A DNA stretch of 64,000 nucleotides from Mangrovimonas aestuarii (GCF_028767185.1 NZ_JARACK010000002.1:186001-250000); one strand, 5' to 3'; positions 25,157 to 34,064 are shown, counted from the stretch's first letter. The notes: generated by a model not told the origin, from the sequence alone. Program-made: numbers and translations.

Positions 25157-26299
25157 TTAATTCAGTTTTTTAAAGAAAAAAGGCTCATAATCAGGAAGAA
25201 GGTTAGGGTGGCAAATTTTTATTAAATCCTTCAATACAATATCGGGACGAGCCATTCCCAGCTCATAATACAAAACTCCATCTGTTGCTCCAATTGTATT
25301 GGTAAATGCATAGACCTCTCCGGTTTTAAACGCTTTAAATTGCGTGTAATGAGGATTGGCATTTTGAATTTCTTCGAGACTTCTGTAATGTGATGGACTT
25401 AACCAGATATCGGCCTCCTGTGCTTGGCTTAATACGGTTTCGAAGTTTAAGGATAAACTACCACCACCATGTGTGTCTTGCCATAAATAATTGGTGTTGG
25501 CATCTTTTAAAAGCTGCCCTTCGGCGCTGCTGCCTTTAGGTAAATGCCAAACATCCTTGGTCATGGCGCCACTTAAAATAGAAGGTTTTGTTTTAACCTC
25601 ATTTGCTATTTTTTTTGCTTCTAAATAATCGTTTTCAATGTTGTTGAAAACCTTGTTTGCTAAATCGGATTTGTTGAAAAGTGCACCAAAAAACTTAATC
25701 CATTCGGCTTTGGCTAGGGGGGAAGCTTCCATCCAGTCACCATTGTAAATCACAGGGATATTTGATTTTCTTATGGTTTCAAAGGTTTTATTGTTACCAT
25801 CAATTCCGAATCCAACTACCACATCGGGTTGTAGTGTTAAAAGAATTTCGGTGTTGATACCTTCGTTTTTTCCAAGTTCCTTAACCAATTCGTTATCAAT
25901 TCTGGTTCTTATCGATTCAGAAGAAATGTAATCGGTTCCAGGAAAACCTACCAAAGTTTCACTAGAGTTAAGTAAATCCAAAGCAGGGATATGGGTTGTC
26001 GATGTGACTACAATTCGTTCAACGGGAATTGTAATAATACCGTCAAAACCATTGGGTTCATTCTTAAATTTTTTGTTTTTATTTACCAAAAGGTATTTAT
26101 AATTCTTTTCTGCATCCGGCCAAGGATTTTTTATTTCCAAAACTTTATGGTCACCATAGTCGGTGACACTAAATCCGGTAGCGTAAGTCAGCATCATTGA
26201 AACACCTTTATTTTCATTATCAGAATGGGTGTTTTTTTTGTTTTTACAGCCTGTAAAAACTAGGTTAAAAAGGAGAATGATGGCTATTAGCTTTTGCAT
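25157..26299 (-). CDS. Substrate-binding lipoprotein of a BtuFCD-like ABC importer
   Basis: This 380-residue protein has lipobox FTGC (Cys18) and the two-lobed helical-backbone fold of class III binding proteins. Segments VVTSTTHIPALDLL, LVGFPGTDYISS, EILLTLQPDVVVGFG and GAMTKDVWHLPKGSS are typical. It would capture cobalamin, or another chelate, in the periplasm and hand it to the permease. A TAATTTTG -7 box lies at 26322-26329. It diverges from the cobalamin riboswitch, which supports a BtuF role. Confidence 0.85.
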   Translation of the reverse strand: MQKLIAIILLFNLVFTGCKNKKNTHSDNENKGVSMMLTYATGFSVTDYGDHKVLEIKNPWPDAEKNYKYLLVNKNKKFKNEPNGFDGIITIPVERIVVTSTTHIPALDLLNSSETLVGFPGTDYISSESIRTRIDNELVKELGKNEGINTEILLTLQPDVVVGFGIDGNNKTFETIRKSNIPVIYNGDWMEASPLAKAEWIKFFGALFNKSDLANKVFNNIENDYLEAKKIANEVKTKPSILSGAMTKDVWHLPKGSSAEGQLLKDANTNYLWQDTHGGGSLSLNFETVLSQAQEADIWLSPSHYRSLEEIQNANPHYTQFKAFKTGEVYAFTNTIGATDGVLYYELGMARPDIVLKDLIKICHPNLLPDYEPFFFKKLN

Positions 26300-26321
26300 T
26301 TTGAAAGGGTATTTGAGAGCC

Positions 26322-26329
26322 CAAAATTA
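26322..26329 (-). promoter_or_regulatory. -7 promoter box of the BtuFCD-like operon
   Basis: Minus-strand TAATTTTG lies 22 bp before the ATG at 26299. The leader is too short for a riboswitch of its own. Confidence 0.55.
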
Positions 26330-26370
26330 AGATTATTTCCATTTTTGATGCTGTTGATGATGAAATTCTT

Positions 26371-26378
26371 TACTTTTG
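26371..26378 (+). promoter_or_regulatory. -7 promoter box of the riboswitch-btuB operon
   Basis: TACTTTTG places the transcription start at about 26384, exactly in front of the riboswitch. A TTTG at 26344-26347 lies 23 bp upstream and may be the -33 element. Confidence 0.6.
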
Positions 26379-26383
26379 CGCCA

Positions 26384-26595
26384 CGTTTGGTTCGTTTTGG
26401 AAAATGTTTCCAAAAGGATTAAAAGGGAATCAGGTGAAACGAAATACAATTGTTAATTCCTGAACTGTTCCCGCAACTGTAATCTTAGTTCCATTTTTGG
26501 AATGCTTGCTGGCACTACTTCATACCACTGATTTGTTTTCAAATTGGGAAGGTCGCCAACAGGACGAGAGTCAGGAGACCTGCCAAGCGCTAATG
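26384..26595 (+). ncRNA. Cobalamin (adenosylcobalamin) riboswitch
   Basis: All conserved elements are present in order on the plus strand: AAAAGGGAA (26421-26429), GGTGAAA (26433-26439), TCCCGCAACTGTAA (26469-26482), and the B12 box AGTCAGGAGACCTGCC (26569-26584). It sits in the leader of btuB. After the aptamer, AGGTCTTGGC (26621-26630), just before the ATG, can pair with AAGACTTT (26605-26612) or with AGACCT/GCCAAG of the B12 box. This suggests control of translation initiation rather than termination, as no T-tract follows. Confidence 0.95.
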
Positions 26596-26632
26596 ATTTT
26601 TTAAAAGACTTTCGGGTAAAAGGTCTTGGCGT

Positions 26633-28453
26633 ATGAAACATCTTTTATTAATACTAGCACTAATTTGCTGTTTTTCAGTACAGGCACAAACCGATTCCAT
26701 TCAGGAGTTGGACGAGGTCATATTGAGTGATGTTAAGCTAAAACGTTACACTTCTGGATTTAAGGTTGAAGTGCTTAACGATTCGGTTTTAGCTTCCAAC
26801 ACAGTCTCAATGACTGATTTGTTGAGCTTCAATTCCAATATATATTTCAAGGAAAACGGAAAGGGGATGGTATCGTCACCTTCATTCAGGGGAACTAATG
26901 CATCACATACGGCTGTAATTTGGAACGGTATCAATATCAATTCCCAGTTAAATGGTCAGGTTGATTTCAATACCATTGCAGTATTTGGCTATGATAATAT
27001 TACTATTCGAAGTGGAGGAGGTAGTGTGCAATATGGAAGCGGAGCCATAGGAGGTAGTGTGCACCTAAATAACGATTTGGAATTTGGTAAGCATTTTAAT
27101 AATACACTTAGTTTGAGTTATGGAAGTTTTAATACCAGGTTACTGCAATATAGATTGAAGGCTGGAGAAAAACAATGGACAGCCGATTTTGGTTTTTCTT
27201 GGAATACATCAGATAATGATTATCCTTATTTAGGTACTGAAAAGTTTAACCAAAATGGAGAGTACAAGAATCTTGGAGTGTTTGCTAATTTTGGCTACGC
27301 TATAAATAAAAGACATAGTATAAAACTTCATAACCAATCGTTTATCGGTGATAGGAATTTCTCTGGCTCATTGGTGTCACCTTCCCGAAGTAAGTATACA
27401 GACAATAACTATAGAACACTTTTGCAATGGGTTTTTGTGAGCGATAAATTGGCATCTACTCTAAGTACTGCATATTTGGTAGAATCATTTAAGTATTTTG
27501 AGAACAAAAACTCTGACAACTATAGCTCTGGAGAGGTATTTAACAGTTTAGTAAAGCATAATTTGGATTATAAGTTTTCCAACCGTTTACGTTTCAGTAG
27601 CATTTTGGAATACAATAACTTTAGAGGTTCAGGTAGTAGTTTTGGAGATCCTGAACGGGACGCTTTATCAGCTACTGTATTGGCAAAGCATCAGTTGACA
27701 AACAGATTTGTTTACGGTGTTAATTTACGAAAGGATTTCACATCTGGATTTAAAAGTCCGTTTGTGGCATCTGTAGACGCTGCCTACCTGGTTTCTCAAG
27801 AATACAAACTGAAACTAAATGCTTCCAAAAATTTCAGGGTACCAACGTTTAATGATCTCTATTGGCAACCAGGGGGTAATCCCAATTTAAAGCCAGAATC
27901 GTCATATCAAGTTGATTTAGGGCATGACTTCACTTGGAATCACTTTAATTTTTTACTGAACACTTTCTATATCGACACTAATGATATGATCCAATGGAAA
28001 CCTATTAATGGAAATACATGGAGCCCAATAAACATTAATGAGGTTGAGCAATACGGTTTAGAGCTAAAAGTGGCCTATAAACAAAAGTTCGATAGACATT
28101 CTCTAAATGTTGAAGCGCATTACAGTTATACGGTGTCTCAAGATAAACAGACCAAGCGGCAGCTTATTTATGTGCCATTGAATAAGGGAGGACTTAATTT
28201 AGGTTATGCCTACTCTCAATTTGGGTTGTATTATCAACAGTTGTTTAATGGGGAGGTTTCTGTAATAGGCGGCGATTTGGAAGGATATAATGTAGCGAAT
28301 GCAGGGGTTCGGTTCCAATCGAGATCTAATAGGAATGTAGGTTACTCATTAGACCTTAAAATAAATAATATATACAATGCCTATTACGAAGTGGTGCCAG
28401 TAAGACCTATGCCTGGACGGTACTATAATGTAAAACTAACTTTAAATTTATAA
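26633..28453 (+). CDS. btuB: TonB-dependent cobalamin receptor (BtuB-like)
   Basis: This 606-residue outer-membrane receptor has signal MKHLLLILALICCFSVQAQ. The TonB-box region is near DSIQELDEVILSD, followed by a plug domain (about 35-150) with PSFRGTNASHTAVIWNG and a 22-strand barrel that ends with the aromatic-rich RYYNVKLTLNL. The cobalamin riboswitch in its leader makes vitamin B12 the likely ligand. The BtuG-like lipoprotein gene follows after 4 bp. It is shorter than many TonB-dependent transporters, as is usual for BtuB. Confidence 0.92.
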   Translation: MKHLLLILALICCFSVQAQTDSIQELDEVILSDVKLKRYTSGFKVEVLNDSVLASNTVSMTDLLSFNSNIYFKENGKGMVSSPSFRGTNASHTAVIWNGININSQLNGQVDFNTIAVFGYDNITIRSGGGSVQYGSGAIGGSVHLNNDLEFGKHFNNTLSLSYGSFNTRLLQYRLKAGEKQWTADFGFSWNTSDNDYPYLGTEKFNQNGEYKNLGVFANFGYAINKRHSIKLHNQSFIGDRNFSGSLVSPSRSKYTDNNYRTLLQWVFVSDKLASTLSTAYLVESFKYFENKNSDNYSSGEVFNSLVKHNLDYKFSNRLRFSSILEYNNFRGSGSSFGDPERDALSATVLAKHQLTNRFVYGVNLRKDFTSGFKSPFVASVDAAYLVSQEYKLKLNASKNFRVPTFNDLYWQPGGNPNLKPESSYQVDLGHDFTWNHFNFLLNTFYIDTNDMIQWKPINGNTWSPININEVEQYGLELKVAYKQKFDRHSLNVEAHYSYTVSQDKQTKRQLIYVPLNKGGLNLGYAYSQFGLYYQQLFNGEVSVIGGDLEGYNVANAGVRFQSRSNRNVGYSLDLKINNIYNAYYEVVPVRPMPGRYYNVKLTLNL

Positions 28454-28457
28454 GACT

Positions 28458-29534
28458 ATGAAACTAAGAAAAATGACTGCATTAGTACTTGTTGCTAGTG
28501 TATTTTTTAACTCCTGTAGCAGTGACGACGATTCAGCACAATCAGTACCTTTGGGTGATTATGAAAATGGAATACTTGTTGTAAATGAAGGTGGATATGG
28601 AAATGGTAACGCCTCAATCTCCTATGTGACTGATAATATGGTTGATGTTGAAAATGGCGTATACCAAAACGTAAATGGAACATTATTGGGAGATACTGCT
28701 CAAAGTTTAGCGTTTTATGGTAATTTGGCTTATATAGTTGTAAATAATTCTCAAAAGATAGAAGTTGTTAATCGTTACACCTTTGAATCGGTTGCCAGTA
28801 TTGATTCAGGGCTTTTTAATCCACGTTTTATTACTTTTTCAAATGGAAAAGGATATGTGACAAATTGGGGAGATGGGTTTAACGCCGATGATGACTTTAT
28901 TGCAGTGATTGATCCAATCAATAATTCTGTTGAAACAATCATTCCTGTTCAGGAAGGTCCAGACAAGCTTTTGGCAAATGGTGGCAACCTATATGTTTCT
29001 CACGGAGGAGGCTATAATACCAACAATATAGTTTCAGTGATTAATACTAGTACCAATAGCGTTATTACAACAATTTTTGTGGACGATAAGCCAGATGAAA
29101 TGATTACAAATAGTCAAGGTCAACTGGTTATAATGTGTGAGGGAGGAATACAATACGATCAGGATTGGAATATTGTTGGGCATACTCAGGCATCATTTAT
29201 AACTATAGATACTGTTACAAATGAGGTAATCGCAGCTATAGATTTTCCAGCAGAAAAACACCCTTCATTAATGACCTACAGTGCAGGAGAAATATACTAT
29301 TATCTTGAAGGAGGTATCTATAATGTAAATGAAAATGCTAATGAATTACCAGTAAGTTCAATAATAAATCAACCATTATATGGAGATTTAAAGGTGTACA
29401 ATGATATGGTTTTAGGAACTAATACAGATTTTGTTAATGGTACCGGTGAATTGGTGATTTTCGATCTTGGTACAAATTCTTTGATTGATAATAAAGAATT
29501 AAGAGTAGGAGCTTCACAAATCTACCTTAATTAA
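28458..29534 (+). CDS. YncE-like beta-propeller surface lipoprotein (BtuG-like)
   Basis: The protein has 358 residues with lipobox FNSC (Cys20) followed by SSDDDS, an acidic tract that in Bacteroidota often directs export to the cell surface. The remainder consists of repeating propeller blades with SLAFYGNLAYIVVNNSQKIEV and KLLANGGNLYVSHGG patterns, matching DUF5074/YncE-type proteins. It is the second gene of the riboswitch-controlled btuB operon. In Bacteroides, BtuG is a surface propeller lipoprotein that binds cobalamin tightly and caps BtuB. The same role is inferred here from fold and position. Confidence 0.82.
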   Translation: MKLRKMTALVLVASVFFNSCSSDDDSAQSVPLGDYENGILVVNEGGYGNGNASISYVTDNMVDVENGVYQNVNGTLLGDTAQSLAFYGNLAYIVVNNSQKIEVVNRYTFESVASIDSGLFNPRFITFSNGKGYVTNWGDGFNADDDFIAVIDPINNSVETIIPVQEGPDKLLANGGNLYVSHGGGYNTNNIVSVINTSTNSVITTIFVDDKPDEMITNSQGQLVIMCEGGIQYDQDWNIVGHTQASFITIDTVTNEVIAAIDFPAEKHPSLMTYSAGEIYYYLEGGIYNVNENANELPVSSIINQPLYGDLKVYNDMVLGTNTDFVNGTGELVIFDLGTNSLIDNKELRVGASQIYLN

Positions 29535-29551
29535 GAAAGATAAAAGTGCAT

Positions 29552-29588
29552 AAAAAAACGCTTTCAAATTGTTGAAAGCGTTTTTTTT
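29552..29588. terminator. Bidirectional rho-independent terminator
   Basis: The stem CGCTTTCAA / TTGAAAGCG with loop ATTG, flanked by A7 and T8, separates the btuB-btuG operon from the convergent PP-loop gene. Confidence 0.9.
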
Positions 29589-29594
29589 ATGTTT

Positions 29595-30296
29595 TTAAGT
29601 TAGTTCTAAATCGCAAAACCAAAAGCCCATGGCTTCGGAAGTATCATTTGGTGCTGGATATTCACGGTATACTTTTTCTCCTATTTTAAATGGAATTGGA
29701 TGTTTGAAAATTGGTCCATCAAAACAGAAGGTATGGAATTCTCCATTTTCACCGCAAGGGTCTACACTTTCAGGCAAGTCGTTTAAAAAGTTTTCATCCA
29801 AGGGATGGCCAACGGCATCTTTTCCAAAGTATTTGGCATTAGCACAAATTACTACCGCTTTAAAACCCAATTCGATGAACTCTCTCATTAGTTCTTTAGT
29901 GTCCCTTTTCCATAGCGGGAATACCGTTCTCATATTCAGTTTTGCCAAGTGTTCTTCACGATACCTTTTAAGGTCTTCCAAAAAAATATCACCAAAAGCA
30001 GCACATTCAAATCTATCTTGTTTTAATGCAGAGACCGTATCGTACATAATCTGATTATAAACTTTTATAGTTGCTTCTTTAGGAAGGGATATGATGTCAG
30101 CCGGTATGTTAATCGATTGCGTTTGAGCTTTAAGTAAGTCCCTATGTAGACCATGCATAGTGACACGGTTTTGTTCTTCACTAATAGTAGTTACAAGCTT
30201 TTCAATAGAGTATTCTTCATTTTGAAGAAGTTTATACAAAGCCAAAGCAGAATCCTTTCCGCTACTCCAGTTAAAGTAGGTTTTTGTTTTGGTCAT
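29595..30296 (-). CDS. PP-loop ATP pyrophosphatase, diphthine-ammonia ligase (Dph6)-like
   Basis: The protein has 233 residues. The PP-loop FNWSSGKDSALALY lies at residues 8-21, and the family-typical segments KAVVICANAKYFG and DPCGENGEFHTFC are present. Archaeal and eukaryotic members amidate diphthine on EF2, a modification bacteria lack, so the bacterial substrate is unknown. It starts 16 bp after the S41 protease gene and is probably co-transcribed with it. It is convergent with the B12 operon, but nothing in the sequence proves a B12 link. Confidence 0.85.
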   Translation of the reverse strand: MTKTKTYFNWSSGKDSALALYKLLQNEEYSIEKLVTTISEEQNRVTMHGLHRDLLKAQTQSINIPADIISLPKEATIKVYNQIMYDTVSALKQDRFECAAFGDIFLEDLKRYREEHLAKLNMRTVFPLWKRDTKELMREFIELGFKAVVICANAKYFGKDAVGHPLDENFLNDLPESVDPCGENGEFHTFCFDGPIFKHPIPFKIGEKVYREYPAPNDTSEAMGFWFCDLELT

Positions 30297-30312
30297 TAGA
30301 TCTATTAAAGGG

Positions 30313-31788
30313 TTACTCTTCCAAAGTGTTGTTAAAGATAAAACTAGGAAGGGCTTTGTCTATTTGCATATCCTCTTCAAATTTGATGAAGTCATTACTG
30401 TCTGCTACAGGTTTTAACCGTTTTAAATTTTGATGAGGTGAAAATCGACCTGTCCCAGCTATATTGGCCAAAGCTAATGCTAGCATTGGCTCATTTTGAT
30501 TTCCTAGAACACCAAGATTTTTGTAATCTTCGACAATATTGATATCTGGGACTAAACCATCGTGAGGAACAACTTGATCGTTTACATTTTTTGTTATAGC
30601 AACTAAAGGCTGCATAGCATAAGTATGTGTAGGGTTAACACCTTCTCTTGTGAAATCTGGAGAATCGTAAATGGTAATAGAGGCTTGCGATTTACCCACA
30701 GTATTTACACCCACCTGAACTACATCTATATAGGCTTTCAAACTGTTAATAATCATTTCACTGGCAGAAGCTGTTCTATCTGTAGTTATTACATAAAGTT
30801 GATCAAGATTAAGACTGTTAATAGAGTTGCCATTAAAACTGCTGGTAAAACGGTACAATAAGTTTTCCGGATTTGAGATTTGGGACATGATGTCTTCATT
30901 ATACTCCTGTTTGGCAAATATTTCACCATTTAGTCCTCCTGTAACCATACTTCCAAGTAAGGTGGCAGAATTTACAGAGCCTCCAGGGTTGTATCTTAAA
31001 TCCAAAACTAAGTGTTGAACACTGGCGTTTTGCAGTTCGCCAAAAGCATTGTTTAACTGACTGTTGAAATCTGAAGTAAATCCATTATACATGATGTAAC
31101 CAACATTTTCTCCATTAACCTCAAAGACTTCAGTGAGGTACACAGGATTCTCTGTATATGGAACTTTAGAAATAGATACACTCTCGTCCGTAGGTTCTAT
31201 GCTATCATCGGTATCGTCCTCGGGAGTTCCGTTGTCATTATAAATGGCAAGGCTTAAATTATAAGATTGATTTTGCAGTAATGAAAGGTAGTTGTTCTCG
31301 GTTAGGGATGTTTCGTTTACTGCATAAAAGATGTCGCCTCTTTTTAACCCAGCATTGCTAGCCTCACTATTAGGCAAAACGAGTCTAACTACACCAATGA
31401 TATCATTTGTAGAGTTTGGAGCGTAATATAACGAGAATTCCATGCCATTACTTGTAGTCGTTCCATTAAATTGTTGCTCAAGTGCAATATAGTCGTCAGT
31501 AATCCAACTAAAACGATCAATGGCTTGTCTTTCATAGATTAAGTTTTCAAAAAGTTCTTCAGGGCCTCCAAAGCTTTCCAAGTAATCACGATATTCCTGG
31601 TCACTGGTAAAACGGTTATTGGCTAAGTCTGGTTTTTCACTTTTATAAAGATATACAGCATTCATACCTTGCCAAACAAAATCCTTAATATCAAGTGAAG
31701 ACGACAAATTGTCGTCCATATCATCAAAGCAAGAGGTTAAAAAGCTGAAGCAAAGTGTAGCAATAAATAGGTGTTTTAGGGTCTTCAT
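30313..31788 (-). CDS. S41-family C-terminal processing peptidase lipoprotein
   Basis: The protein has 491 residues with lipobox LTSC (Cys20) followed by acidic residues. Next come an N-terminal helical region, a PDZ-like domain (about 115-200, including GLKRGDIFYAVN), and the S41 protease core LVLDLRYNPGG. The Ser/Lys dyad is Ser341 in TASASE and Lys366 in VGKSQ, separated by the usual 25 residues. It probably degrades or trims proteins at the envelope. The PP-loop gene follows 16 bp downstream. Confidence 0.9.
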   Translation of the reverse strand: MKTLKHLFIATLCFSFLTSCFDDMDDNLSSSLDIKDFVWQGMNAVYLYKSEKPDLANNRFTSDQEYRDYLESFGGPEELFENLIYERQAIDRFSWITDDYIALEQQFNGTTTSNGMEFSLYYAPNSTNDIIGVVRLVLPNSEASNAGLKRGDIFYAVNETSLTENNYLSLLQNQSYNLSLAIYNDNGTPEDDTDDSIEPTDESVSISKVPYTENPVYLTEVFEVNGENVGYIMYNGFTSDFNSQLNNAFGELQNASVQHLVLDLRYNPGGSVNSATLLGSMVTGGLNGEIFAKQEYNEDIMSQISNPENLLYRFTSSFNGNSINSLNLDQLYVITTDRTASASEMIINSLKAYIDVVQVGVNTVGKSQASITIYDSPDFTREGVNPTHTYAMQPLVAITKNVNDQVVPHDGLVPDINIVEDYKNLGVLGNQNEPMLALALANIAGTGRFSPHQNLKRLKPVADSNDFIKFEEDMQIDKALPSFIFNNTLEE

Positions 31789-31939
31789 TATCGTCTAATC
31801 TATAATCAAATTATAATCTTAAAAGCACTAAATTTAAGACATTATTTGGCAATAAAAATTTTTTGTAACAAAACACAGGCTCGTTCGTCGTAATAACAAA
31901 TCGCAGCATAAAGCGAAAAATTAACCATCAGAAAAGAAA

Positions 31940-32452
31940 ATGACTCAATCAGAGTTTTTAAATATTGTAATGCCTTTTAAGGATAAGGTCTTTCGGTTAG
32001 CGAAACGTCTTTTGGTTTCTAAAGAAGAGGCAGAAGATGCTACACAGGAAGTACTTATCAAGCTATGGAATAATAAATCGAAGATGAGTGCTTACAAGAA
32101 TATTGAGGCTTTTTCTATGACGATGACGAAAAATTTATGCCTTGATAAACTTAAATCGAAACAAGCTCAAAACCTTAAAATTGTTCACAGTAATTATAAA
32201 GATCATAATATCTCTGTTCAAAAGCAGGCTGAAATTGAGGATAGTTTGGATTGGGTGGCGAGGATCATTGAAAAACTCCCCGAGCAACAGCGACTTGTTG
32301 TACAATTAAGGGATATAGAACAATATGACTTTGATGAGATAGCTGCCGTATTAGACATGAAACCTACAGCTATACGTGTAGCATTGTCAAGAGCTAGAAA
32401 AACGATACGTACAGAATTAATGAAGACACATAATTATGGGATCTCAAATTAA
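31940..32452 (+). CDS. ECF-type RNA polymerase sigma factor
   Basis: This 170-residue protein has sigma-70 region 2 (about 10-80, with EEAEDATQEVLIKLW) and region 4 (about 115-165, with LPEQQRLVVQLRDIEQYDFDEIA). It lacks regions 1 and 3, which defines an ECF sigma factor. It heads an operon: the next gene overlaps its end by 17 bp and encodes a membrane protein that may be its anti-sigma factor, then two DUF4252 proteins. This layout recurs in Flavobacteriaceae. Confidence 0.92.
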   Translation: MTQSEFLNIVMPFKDKVFRLAKRLLVSKEEAEDATQEVLIKLWNNKSKMSAYKNIEAFSMTMTKNLCLDKLKSKQAQNLKIVHSNYKDHNISVQKQAEIEDSLDWVARIIEKLPEQQRLVVQLRDIEQYDFDEIAAVLDMKPTAIRVALSRARKTIRTELMKTHNYGISN

Positions 32453-32882
32453 ACATATAGAAGCACTACTTGAAAAGTATGAGAATGGACAAACTAATCT
32501 AAAGGAAGAGCAAGAGTTAAAAAACTATTTTTCGCAAGTAACCATTGCTTCACATTTAGAAGTGTATAAACCATTGTTTAATTACTTCTCAATTAGTAGT
32601 AATGAACAATATACCAAAGACGTTCCATTAAAAACCAAAAGCTATTTTAATTACAAATGGATTTCTGTCGCAGTTGTAGTTGTTTTAATGTTTGGGGCTT
32701 ATTTTGAGTTTGTTAAGTCACCACAACAAAATGATTTGGGAACCATTGAAGATCCTCAATTAGCCTACAATGAGGTGGTTAAGTCACTGGAATTGATGTC
32801 CAATCAATTTAACAAAGGTGCTTCAACTGTTGGCTATTTGGATGAAATTGAACAAACCCGAAAACTTATTTTTAAAGACTAA
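32436..32882 (+). CDS. Putative anti-sigma factor, single-pass membrane protein
   Basis: The protein has 148 residues. An N-terminal cytoplasmic segment (IKHIEALLEKYENGQTN..., about 1-65) resembles the start of Bacteroidota anti-sigma proteins. One transmembrane helix lies at about 76-92 (WISVAVVVVLMFGAYFEF), and the C-terminus of about 55 residues is extracytoplasmic. It overlaps the sigma gene by 17 bp, implying translational coupling. The anti-sigma role is inferred from position and topology; no ZAS zinc motif is present. Confidence 0.7.
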   Translation: MGSQIKHIEALLEKYENGQTNLKEEQELKNYFSQVTIASHLEVYKPLFNYFSISSNEQYTKDVPLKTKSYFNYKWISVAVVVVLMFGAYFEFVKSPQQNDLGTIEDPQLAYNEVVKSLELMSNQFNKGASTVGYLDEIEQTRKLIFKD

Positions 32883-32893
32883 AACCCAAAATT

Positions 32894-33496
32894 ATGAAAA
32901 CATCATTTTTAAATAGTAAACCCAAAATCATGAACAGTAAATTGATATTATTTGTATTGGCACTTATAGTGCTGCCTTTTAAAGGGATATCTCAGAACGT
33001 ATTCGATAAATACAGTGATAATCCAGATGTGACTTATGTGTCCATTAAGCCAAAAATGTTCCAAATGTTGGCTAAAATAGATATTAACACCGATGACCCT
33101 GAAGCCCAACAGTATTTAGATATGGTGAATAGTATTACCAGCTTTAAAACACTTGTTACCGATAATATGGAAATTGCAGGAGATATTGTAAAGTGGGTGC
33201 AATCCCGTACAGCTCAATTAGAGGAACTTATGGAGGTTAAGGATGAAGGCATAGTTGTGAAGTTTTATGTGAAAGAAGGCAGGGATGAGAACCATGTTGA
33301 AGAGCTCCTTATGTTTGTTAACGGTTTGTCTGAAGTAACAAAAAATGCAGATGTAAGCATTAACGGTCAAAAGAGAGAGGTAGAAACAGTAGTCATTTCA
33401 ATGACAGGGGATATTGATTTAAATCAAATCTCTAAGCTTACCCAGCAGATGAATATCCCTGGAGGTGAACATTTGGAAAAGGATAAGAAAAAATAA
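32894..33496 (+). CDS. DUF4252 protein, secreted
   Basis: This 200-residue protein belongs to DUF4252 (FDKYSDNPDVTYVSIKPKMF and a C-terminal AEDVSINGQ-like strand-helix region). Two starts are possible: ATG at 32894, or ATG at 32930, which gives a cleaner signal peptide, MNSKLILFVLALIVLPFKGIS. Both are preceded by the same AAACCCAAAAT sequence, as if the start region had been duplicated. The role of DUF4252 is unknown; it is usually encoded with ECF sigma factors and may be an extracytoplasmic effector or stress sensor. Confidence 0.82.
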   Translation: MKTSFLNSKPKIMNSKLILFVLALIVLPFKGISQNVFDKYSDNPDVTYVSIKPKMFQMLAKIDINTDDPEAQQYLDMVNSITSFKTLVTDNMEIAGDIVKWVQSRTAQLEELMEVKDEGIVVKFYVKEGRDENHVEELLMFVNGLSEVTKNADVSINGQKREVETVVISMTGDIDLNQISKLTQQMNIPGGEHLEKDKKK

Positions 33497-33504
33497 GAGT
33501 AGTC

Positions 33505-34047
33505 ATGAAAACCATAAAAAATACATTTTTAGCATTATTTGTGGCTATGATAGTGTTTAGTTGCAATAGCGGACCTACGTTACAGACTTATTTTGTAGAT
33601 CATCAGGAAACTCCCGATTTTACTTCTGCAGATATTCCAACAAATATTGTAAAGTTTGACACAGCCAGTTTATCAGATCGACAACTTAATGCCTATAATT
33701 CTGTTGAACGTTTAAACTTTTTAGGGTTTAAGGTAAGTGAAACCAATAAAGAATTATACAACAAAGAGTTGGATAAGATTAAAGTCATACTTGAAGACAA
33801 GCGTTACAACGATCTTATAGAGTTTAATGACAGAGGAAAGAAGGTTGTTGTAAAATATATTGGCGACAACGATGCTGCCGATGAGTTAATAGTGTTTGGT
33901 AGTTCAGCAGATTTAGGCTTTGGTATAGTACGTGTCTTAGGAGACGATATGAAACCATCGGATATGGCTAGTTTAGTAAAAGCCTTAGATCATGCCGATG
34001 TAGATGGAGAGCAGTTACAAAGCATTGCAGATTTTTTCAAACAATAA
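33505..34047 (+). CDS. DUF4252 lipoprotein
   Basis: This 180-residue protein has lipobox VFSC (Cys20) and a DUF4252 body that is a distant paralogue of the preceding gene, 8 bp away. The family-typical region VVVKYIGDNDAADELIVFG is present. It is the last gene of the sigma factor operon and is followed by a strong terminator. The function is unknown; its lipid anchor suggests it acts beside its secreted paralogue. Confidence 0.82.
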   Translation: MKTIKNTFLALFVAMIVFSCNSGPTLQTYFVDHQETPDFTSADIPTNIVKFDTASLSDRQLNAYNSVERLNFLGFKVSETNKELYNKELDKIKVILEDKRYNDLIEFNDRGKKVVVKYIGDNDAADELIVFGSSADLGFGIVRVLGDDMKPSDMASLVKALDHADVDGEQLQSIADFFKQ

Positions 34048-34064
34048 AAGATTGAATTTTTAAA

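Noticed and set aside
26453-26641. Minus-strand ORF of 62 residues
   Set aside because: It lies inside the cobalamin riboswitch and has no family resemblance.
29595-30296. Assigning the PP-loop gene to cobalamin metabolism because it adjoins the btuB operon
   Set aside because: It is convergent, separated by a bidirectional terminator, and co-transcribed with the S41 protease instead; no B12 element precedes it.
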